Below are positions 59,022-64,000 of a stretch of 64,000 nucleotides of DNA, one piece after another (position 1 is the stretch's first letter; each line of letters opens with the position of its first letter). A program made the translations under genes and the position numbers. Source of the DNA: Dyadobacter luticola (lineage in GTDB: Bacteria > Bacteroidota > Bacteroidia > Cytophagales > Spirosomataceae); NCBI RefSeq assembly GCF_005860805.1, contig NZ_VCEJ01000005.1:744001-808000 (forward strand). The letters are read 5' to 3'. The notes beneath the pieces were generated by a model. That model ran no database searches. It was not told where the DNA came from and saw nothing but the letters and a program-made list of their open reading frames with translations.

Positions 59022-62000
59022 TTAAAATCCGAAGTTGATACCGATCTGGTACATTTTGGAGTTAGGATAGTTCCCCTGATCCACACCCAGCACCGTGCTT
59101 CCCGGCGCAGAACCCACCGATGTCACCTCAGGATCAATCCCACTGTATTTGGTGATCGTGAAAAGATTTTGTGCCTGCAAATACACGCGAGCACTTTCAA
59201 AACCGATTTTTGACAAAACACCGGTCGGTAATGTGTAGCCCAGCGTCAGGTTTTTCATGCGGAAATACGAGCCGTCTTCGATGAAATAGCTGGAAGGCTG
59301 CTGGCTGCGGCTGTCGTTTGCGTCCAGGATAGGGAGTACCGCATCCGGATTTTCGGGCGTCCACGAATCGTTCAGCATCCGGAGGCTGCGGTTACCTGCC
59401 TGGTTGTTGAAATCCACCCAGCGTTTCACCATGTTGATGATCTGGTTGCCTTTCACACCCTGGAAAAATGCCGAGAGGTCGAAGTTTTTGTAGCCCACAT
59501 TCAGGTTGATACCATAAGTAAAATCCGGGTGCGGGTTGCCGAGGAAGACGCGATCATTGTCGGTAATGGTGCCGTTGCCGTCGGTATCATGGTATTTGTA
59601 TTTTCCAACTGCCGCGTAACCGGGATATTTCGGACCATTGTCCACTTCGCCCTGGTTTTGATAAATACCATCGATCTGCAAACCATAAAATGAATACAAA
59701 GGCATTCCGGCCACCGAGCGCGTCCAGGTATAGCTGCGGATTGCAGGGCCGAGGAGCACAGCAGTCGCACTGTTGTTCAGCTTCTTCACTTCATTTTTAT
59801 AGGTCGAAAAATTAACCCCTACCGAGTAAGTCAGGTCGCCGTTCAAAGCTTTATTATTGAAGTCGATCGCGAGGTCAATTCCCTTGTTGTTCATTTCACC
59901 CACATTCACGAAAGGAATCGTGGCAACTCCCTGGGTTGCAGGCAATGCTACCTGGTACAACATGTCGGAGGTAGTACGATTGTACAAATCCAGATTCAGC
60001 CCGAACATCCCTTTCAGGAAAGTCGCGTCCAAACCAAGGTTGGTTTGGGTGGTTGTTTCCCACTTCGCATCCGGGTTACCAAATGCTTCGGTGTCAAAAC
60101 CTGGCTCAACTGCATTGTTCCCACCGCCGATCGCATAGGAAGAAAGTCCCAGATTTGAGCGGTAAGTACTGAAACCGTTGTAGTTACCAATTTCCTGGTT
60201 ACCAGTTTGTCCCCAGCCAGCACGGATTTTCAAGTCGTCGATCCAGTTTACCGGTTTCAGAAATGCTTCTTCCGAAAGCCTCCAACCTGCACTGAATGCC
60301 GGGAATGTTCCGTAGCGGTTGTTTTGACCAAAACGAGAAGAACCATCGCGGCGTACGGTTGCTTCGAGCAGGTAGCGGTCTTTCAAAGCATAGTTAACCT
60401 TTCCAAAGAGGGAGAAAAGCGCCCACTCGTAGCCACCGCCAGCATTGGCAATACCCGCAGTTCCCGAGCTAAGGAACATATACTGAGGATCTTCCGAAAA
60501 GAATGTGGTCCGTGTCGCCGAGAAATCACGGCCGGTTCCTTTAATCGCTTCAGTTCCCAGCAGCACGCCCAGTTTGTGAATGTTGCCGAAGGTTTTGTTG
60601 TAATTCAATGTATTCGACCACGTCCAGTTAATGTCGTAGGCATTCGCATTAGTCAAGGCATTCGCCGCTTCAATTTCAGCCTCTTCCAAATCCAGCAAGG
60701 TGTAACCCACACGATTGGCAGCAGTTAAATCGATACCAATGCTGGATTTCGCCGTCAGATCTTTGAGAATATCCACTTCCAGATAAGCATTACCGAATGC
60801 GCGGAAGTTATTCGTCTGGTTTTTGCGTGTCCGCCAAAGCTGCGCGACCGGGTTGGTAGCGGGGCCGAGGCCAGCCGCGCGGGTAGCCGCAAAGTTGCCC
60901 ATAATGTCGTAAACCGGAATGATGGAGGGGATCCGGTAACCATTTCCGATTGGGTTTCCATCCTGGTTATTGGCCGAGCTGGCGGTACCATTGTTGTTAT
61001 AGTACCCTTTGTTTTCTGTATAGCTCACTTCCAGGTTTTCGCCCAGACGAATGCGTTTTTTGAAAGAAAACTCGGTATTCGAGCGCAAAGAATATCGGTT
61101 AAACGAAGTGTGGATCAGTACCCCATCCTGCTTGAAATAGTTGAGTGCAATCGCGTAGCGGCCTGTTTCGGTCCCGCCGGTAGCACCCACATTGTATTCC
61201 TGGATGGCAGCCGGTCGCAGGATTTCCTTGTGCCAGTCGGTTCCTTCCTTATTGGCTTTTACGATTTGATAAAAACCTGCGCGGTTGTAGTTGTAGAGCG
61301 CCGGATCAGTCTTAGGGTCGCCCTCAAAAAGTCCGTAGCTCGAACCTGCCAGAATGTAGTCCGGTACCACTGCCGTCGGGCCGTTTCCGTACTGCTGATG
61401 CGAGGGGTTACCATTGGTTAAAACGCCCGCATTCTTGCGCTGCGTCCAAAGCAGGTCGCCGAATTGCTGCGGATCTTTGATCAGGTCCAGGTCCACTTTA
61501 CCAGTTTGCAAACCTGCGCGGGAGTTGAATGTAAACCTTGCGGCACCTGCTTTTCCTTTTTTCGTAGTGATAATAATCACCCCGTTTGCAGCTCTCGAAC
61601 CATAAATCGAAGCCGAAGAAGCATCTTTCAAAACCTGCATCGACTCAATGTTGTTCGGGTTAATGCTGTTCAAACCACCCTTGGTCGGCACGCCGTCGAT
61701 CACATACAAAGGATCATTGTTGTTGATCGTACCAAAACCGCGGATACGTACCGTCGCCTCGCCGCCCGGACTGTTGTTGGAAGTAACCGTCACCCCCGCC
61801 ACGCGTCCCTGCAACTGCTGCGCAACATTGGGTGCAGCCACTTTGGTCAGTTCGGTAGCGTCCACGGTCGAAACCGCGCCGGTAATGTCTCTTTTGGATT
61901 GAGAAGAATAACCTGTCACTACCACCTCGCTCAGCGATTTTACGTCCGATTGCAAGGTTATATCCACCTGCGATTTGTTCGCAATGTCCACTTCCAGCGT

Positions 62001-62600
62001 CAGAAAGCCGATAGACGATACTACCAATGTCGTGCTGCCGTCAGGTACCGTCAGCGAAAATGCACCGTCCGCGTCAGTCGTGGTACCGACGGAGGAGCTG
62101 CCTTTCAAAACCACTGTGGCGCCAGGAATGGTCGCGCCAGAAGCATCTACTACCTTTCCTTTGATGGAAAAATCAATTGTTTGGATGGTTTTGATGGAGG
62201 TACCTGCGCCTTCCTGCAATGTTTGTCCGGATTTCGACGCGGCGCGTTTCAGCAAGATTTGCTTGCCCGAAACTTCGTAGGTTACCTGCAAAGGCGTGAG
62301 AAAATTGTCGAGGATCGCTTCCAGTTTTTCTTCTTTGGCACTGAAAGTCACCTTGCGTTCCGAGCGGATCAGCTCCGGGCTGTACATGAAATTTACGCCC
62401 GAAAGTTTGCCGATCTGATTCAGGGCTGCGCCGATTTTTTGTTCCTTAATGTTGATGGTCAGCTTGCGGCTCAGCACCTCCTGCCCGAATCCCTCGAAGG
62501 CAAAAGCGAGCTGCGATAACCCCGCAACCAGCACCATTTGTAAGAGGCTTATTCTCATGATTTTGAGCAGTAATCTCTGCCGGTAAAAGGTTTTTTTCAT
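59022..62600 (-). CDS. SusC/RagA-type TonB-linked transducer with STN domain
   Basis: This 1192-aa receptor has a signal peptide ending near residue 40, then an STN (secretin/TonB short N-terminal) domain at about 44-120 (LSRKLTINIKEQKIGAALNQ, VTYEVSGKQILLKRA). A carboxypeptidase-D-like domain (148-232, ending SEVVVTGYSSQ), a plug with IRGFGTINNNDPLYVIDGVP and VLKDASSASIYGSRAANGVI, and a barrel ending GINFGF follow. The STN domain normally contacts a FecR anti-sigma factor in the periplasm, and such a gene lies directly upstream at 62788. So this system probably induces its own expression on substrate binding. Confidence 0.94.
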   Translation of the reverse strand: MKKTFYRQRLLLKIMRISLLQMVLVAGLSQLAFAFEGFGQEVLSRKLTINIKEQKIGAALNQIGKLSGVNFMYSPELIRSERKVTFSAKEEKLEAILDNFLTPLQVTYEVSGKQILLKRAASKSGQTLQEGAGTSIKTIQTIDFSIKGKVVDASGATIPGATVVLKGSSSVGTTTDADGAFSLTVPDGSTTLVVSSIGFLTLEVDIANKSQVDITLQSDVKSLSEVVVTGYSSQSKRDITGAVSTVDATELTKVAAPNVAQQLQGRVAGVTVTSNNSPGGEATVRIRGFGTINNNDPLYVIDGVPTKGGLNSINPNNIESMQVLKDASSASIYGSRAANGVIIITTKKGKAGAARFTFNSRAGLQTGKVDLDLIKDPQQFGDLLWTQRKNAGVLTNGNPSHQQYGNGPTAVVPDYILAGSSYGLFEGDPKTDPALYNYNRAGFYQIVKANKEGTDWHKEILRPAAIQEYNVGATGGTETGRYAIALNYFKQDGVLIHTSFNRYSLRSNTEFSFKKRIRLGENLEVSYTENKGYYNNNGTASSANNQDGNPIGNGYRIPSIIPVYDIMGNFAATRAAGLGPATNPVAQLWRTRKNQTNNFRAFGNAYLEVDILKDLTAKSSIGIDLTAANRVGYTLLDLEEAEIEAANALTNANAYDINWTWSNTLNYNKTFGNIHKLGVLLGTEAIKGTGRDFSATRTTFFSEDPQYMFLSSGTAGIANAGGGYEWALFSLFGKVNYALKDRYLLEATVRRDGSSRFGQNNRYGTFPAFSAGWRLSEEAFLKPVNWIDDLKIRAGWGQTGNQEIGNYNGFSTYRSNLGLSSYAIGGGNNAVEPGFDTEAFGNPDAKWETTTQTNLGLDATFLKGMFGLNLDLYNRTTSDMLYQVALPATQGVATIPFVNVGEMNNKGIDLAIDFNNKALNGDLTYSVGVNFSTYKNEVKKLNNSATAVLLGPAIRSYTWTRSVAGMPLYSFYGLQIDGIYQNQGEVDNGPKYPGYAAVGKYKYHDTDGNGTITDNDRVFLGNPHPDFTYGINLNVGYKNFDLSAFFQGVKGNQIINMVKRWVDFNNQAGNRSLRMLNDSWTPENPDAVLPILDANDSRSQQPSSYFIEDGSYFRMKNLTLGYTLPTGVLSKIGFESARVYLQAQNLFTITKYSGIDPEVTSVGSAPGSTVLGVDQGNYPNSKMYQIGINFGF

Positions 62601-62715
62601 ACTTTTGTTTGTTTTGTAGGTGATAAAAAATCGGCAAAATAATTCCCGTCATCCCTGTTCGACTTCCTGTCGGGGATGCTCTTAGCGCCAGCATAGAAAG
62701 GGGGATTTTAGATAG

Positions 62716-62743
62716 GGTGAATGATGTTGACGCATCGTTCACC
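62716..62743 (+). terminator. hairpin with T-run pointing away from the SusC gene
   Basis: GGTGAATGATG (62716-62726) pairs with CATCGTTCACC (62733-62743) with one mismatch and is followed on the plus strand by a run of six T. No plus-strand gene ends here. It may end antisense transcripts or form a leader structure between fecR and SusC. Confidence 0.4.
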
Positions 62744-62787
62744 TTTTTTGTTTTTAACCAAATAATGTCTGTTTTAGGTGAGTAAAA

Positions 62788-63894
62788 TTATTGGCAGGGA
62801 TTTCCTTTAATGCTGATTTTTTCCTGGTCGGTATCATACTCCGCTTCTAGGATCGCACAAATCCATTTCAGTTTATTTTCAAGCGGCTCATCGCCCAATG
62901 TTGCCGTAATGCTGCAATGTGCCATCGCCGCTTTATCGTAATGAATGTCAACGCCATAAGCTTTCGCAAGAGACGCAAATACCTCGCTGACAGGCGTTTC
63001 GGAATAGGTAAAAACCTGTTTTTCAATCGGGATATGCAGCAGAACCGGACTTTTTGCCGTCGATCGTACAAGCTTTGATCCGCTTCTTTCAAATGTTACC
63101 TGCTCATTGCAAGTCAGTAACATGGCACTTAATGTTTTGTCGGTTTCGTAATCTTTTGCTTTCGAATCGTCTTTTGCAAAAACAGAAACCTTCCCTGTCT
63201 TGACTGCCACGACTACCTGTTCACCTTTTTCCTCCGCCTGAATGCTGAAACTGGTCCCGTGCACTTTCGCAACAAGCTCATTTGCATAGACAAAAAATGG
63301 CTGATCAGGATTTTTCACTACTTCAAAAAATGCGTCACCGAGCAGGTAAACTTCCCTTTTATCTTTTTCAAAATGTTCGGGAAATTGGACCGTACTGTTT
63401 TTCTGCAAAACAATCGAGCTGCCGTCAGGTAACCGCACGTATTTGACGGCGGCACTTTCATTCGTCACAGTTTTGAAAATGCTTTTGGTATCCGCTGCAA
63501 CTGGCTGGTTCTGAGTGCTGACTGTGTGATTTTTATAAATCCGTAAAACCGTAAACCCGATCCCCAAAGCGATCAAGAGCGATGCCGCCATGCTCCACAC
63601 CGACATCGGGAACCGGCTTACAGCGTTTTTTCGGTTGATGATCTCAATTTGTTTCGCGGTTTTCAGCGCCTGCGCAATTTTCCGCTCAATGTGCTTGTCG
63701 GAAACCAGCCGGTTTTCCCACTCTACGGCATGAACAAACTCTTTCGCTTTTTCAAGAATTTCCTGACGGTCAGGCGCTTCGGCCGCCCAATGTTCCCACA
63801 GTAAATCGTCCTGCGGTTTCTCTCCCTTGGTCCAGCTGATGAAAGCGGGGTCTTGAAGTAAATGTTCTAATGTTTGGGAAAACCGGGAATTCAT
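62788..63894 (-). CDS. FecR-family anti-sigma factor
   Basis: This 368-aa inner-membrane protein has an N-terminal cytoplasmic sigma-binding region (LLWEHWAAEAPDRQEILEKA), one transmembrane helix (about 104-126, VWSMAASLLIALGIGFTVLR) and a periplasmic FecR domain (VRLPDGSSIVLQKNSTVQFP then VYLLGDAFFEVVKNPDQPFF and VHGTSFSIQAE). The C-terminal part (VSEVFASLAKAYGVDIHYD) resembles the STN-like DUF4974. It would relay the signal from the STN-bearing SusC to an ECF sigma factor. The ATG at 63892-63894 was preferred to an upstream TTG. The sigma gene is not in the window. Confidence 0.92.
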   Translation of the reverse strand: MNSRFSQTLEHLLQDPAFISWTKGEKPQDDLLWEHWAAEAPDRQEILEKAKEFVHAVEWENRLVSDKHIERKIAQALKTAKQIEIINRKNAVSRFPMSVWSMAASLLIALGIGFTVLRIYKNHTVSTQNQPVAADTKSIFKTVTNESAAVKYVRLPDGSSIVLQKNSTVQFPEHFEKDKREVYLLGDAFFEVVKNPDQPFFVYANELVAKVHGTSFSIQAEEKGEQVVVAVKTGKVSVFAKDDSKAKDYETDKTLSAMLLTCNEQVTFERSGSKLVRSTAKSPVLLHIPIEKQVFTYSETPVSEVFASLAKAYGVDIHYDKAAMAHCSITATLGDEPLENKLKWICAILEAEYDTDQEKISIKGNPCQ

Positions 63895-64000
63895 GCTTGC
63901 CAGGGTCAACTGTTTACATTATCCCTGAAATCTGTCGGGATACTCACCTGGATAATATTATTTTGAAAATATTTTTTGTTTCAGGCGAAAATTTGGGAAA
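63895..64000. other. right-edge sequence with no gene seen
   Basis: About 105 nt of A/T-rich sequence lies upstream of fecR. I see no coding frame or clear promoter; the expected ECF sigma gene would begin further right. Confidence 0.4.

Noticed and set aside
61464..62519. 351-codon plus-strand frame
   Set aside because: It is antisense to the N-terminal part of the third SusC gene and is compositionally arginine-rich, a typical shadow frame.
62716..62743. Terminator for fecR
   Set aside because: The hairpin lies downstream of fecR, but the T-run is on the plus strand, so it does not have the right polarity for a minus-strand gene.
1..64000. tRNA, rRNA or integrase/attachment sites
   Set aside because: I found no cloverleaf-like sequence with a T-loop, no rRNA stretch and no recombinase gene; a covariance-model scan would be needed to exclude tRNAs fully.

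Overview
The window is a 64-kb chromosomal segment of a Bacteroidota bacterium, most likely order Cytophagales and close to Dyadobacter/Spirosomaceae (inferred from gene content, not from a search). The pointers are three SusC/SusD pairs, a FecR anti-sigma factor, Bacteroidota-type -7 elements (TAnnTTTG), an LpxL-like acyltransferase pair, and short palindromic repeats dispersed both between and inside genes. There is no prophage, complete insertion sequence, CRISPR array, rRNA or recognisable tRNA.

Layout. 1-16 kb is housekeeping and small accessory genes: the parC start, a CoA-type NUDIX hydrolase, two toxin-antitoxin-like small-gene pairs (DUF4160/DUF2442 and HicA/HicB), a COG2509 flavoprotein, a fatty acid hydroxylase, a ScfR-like regulator, leuS, two paralogous small secreted proteins, a GH25 lysozyme, agmatine deiminase, a secreted Hint-fold protein and an AEC-type permease. 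16-23 kb holds a Tat-type aminotransferase and a SusC/SusD/lipoprotein operon whose leader carries a promoter, a small ORF and an attenuator-like hairpin. 23.5-27.9 kb holds N-carbamoylputrescine amidase (the second step after agmatine deiminase) and an LPS cluster (GT9 plus two acyltransferases). 27.9-36.5 kb is an assimilatory sulfate operon: TauE/SafE permease, metZ, cysH, cysD, cysN, siroheme sulfite reductase and uroporphyrinogen-III methyltransferase.

36.6-55.6 kb is a large polysaccharide-utilisation locus read leftward: SusC, SusD, a small secreted protein with an ApbE flavinylation motif, a secreted FAD oxidoreductase, ApbE, a secreted 855-aa putative carbohydrate-active protein, a sodium:solute symporter, a GH2 glycosidase and a second, apparently cytoplasmic FAD oxidoreductase. 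A divergent LacI-type regulator with a fused zinc ribbon lies at its head. The five genes from SusD through the 855-aa protein overlap end to start (TAATG or ATGA junctions). 55.6-64 kb carries a YoeB toxin-antitoxin pair and a third SusC/SusD system with a TIM-barrel isomerase and FecR; the matching ECF sigma factor is probably just beyond the right edge.

The most interesting signals are (1) the coupled FMN-acceptor/ApbE/FAD-oxidoreductase module inside a glycan operon, (2) palindromic elements inserted in frame near the N-termini of two adjacent genes of that operon, (3) the structured leader of the first SusC operon, (4) a 10-bp-phased inverted GTCATT array, and (5) unusual domain fusions (zinc ribbon-LacI, Met8 fragment-TauE).
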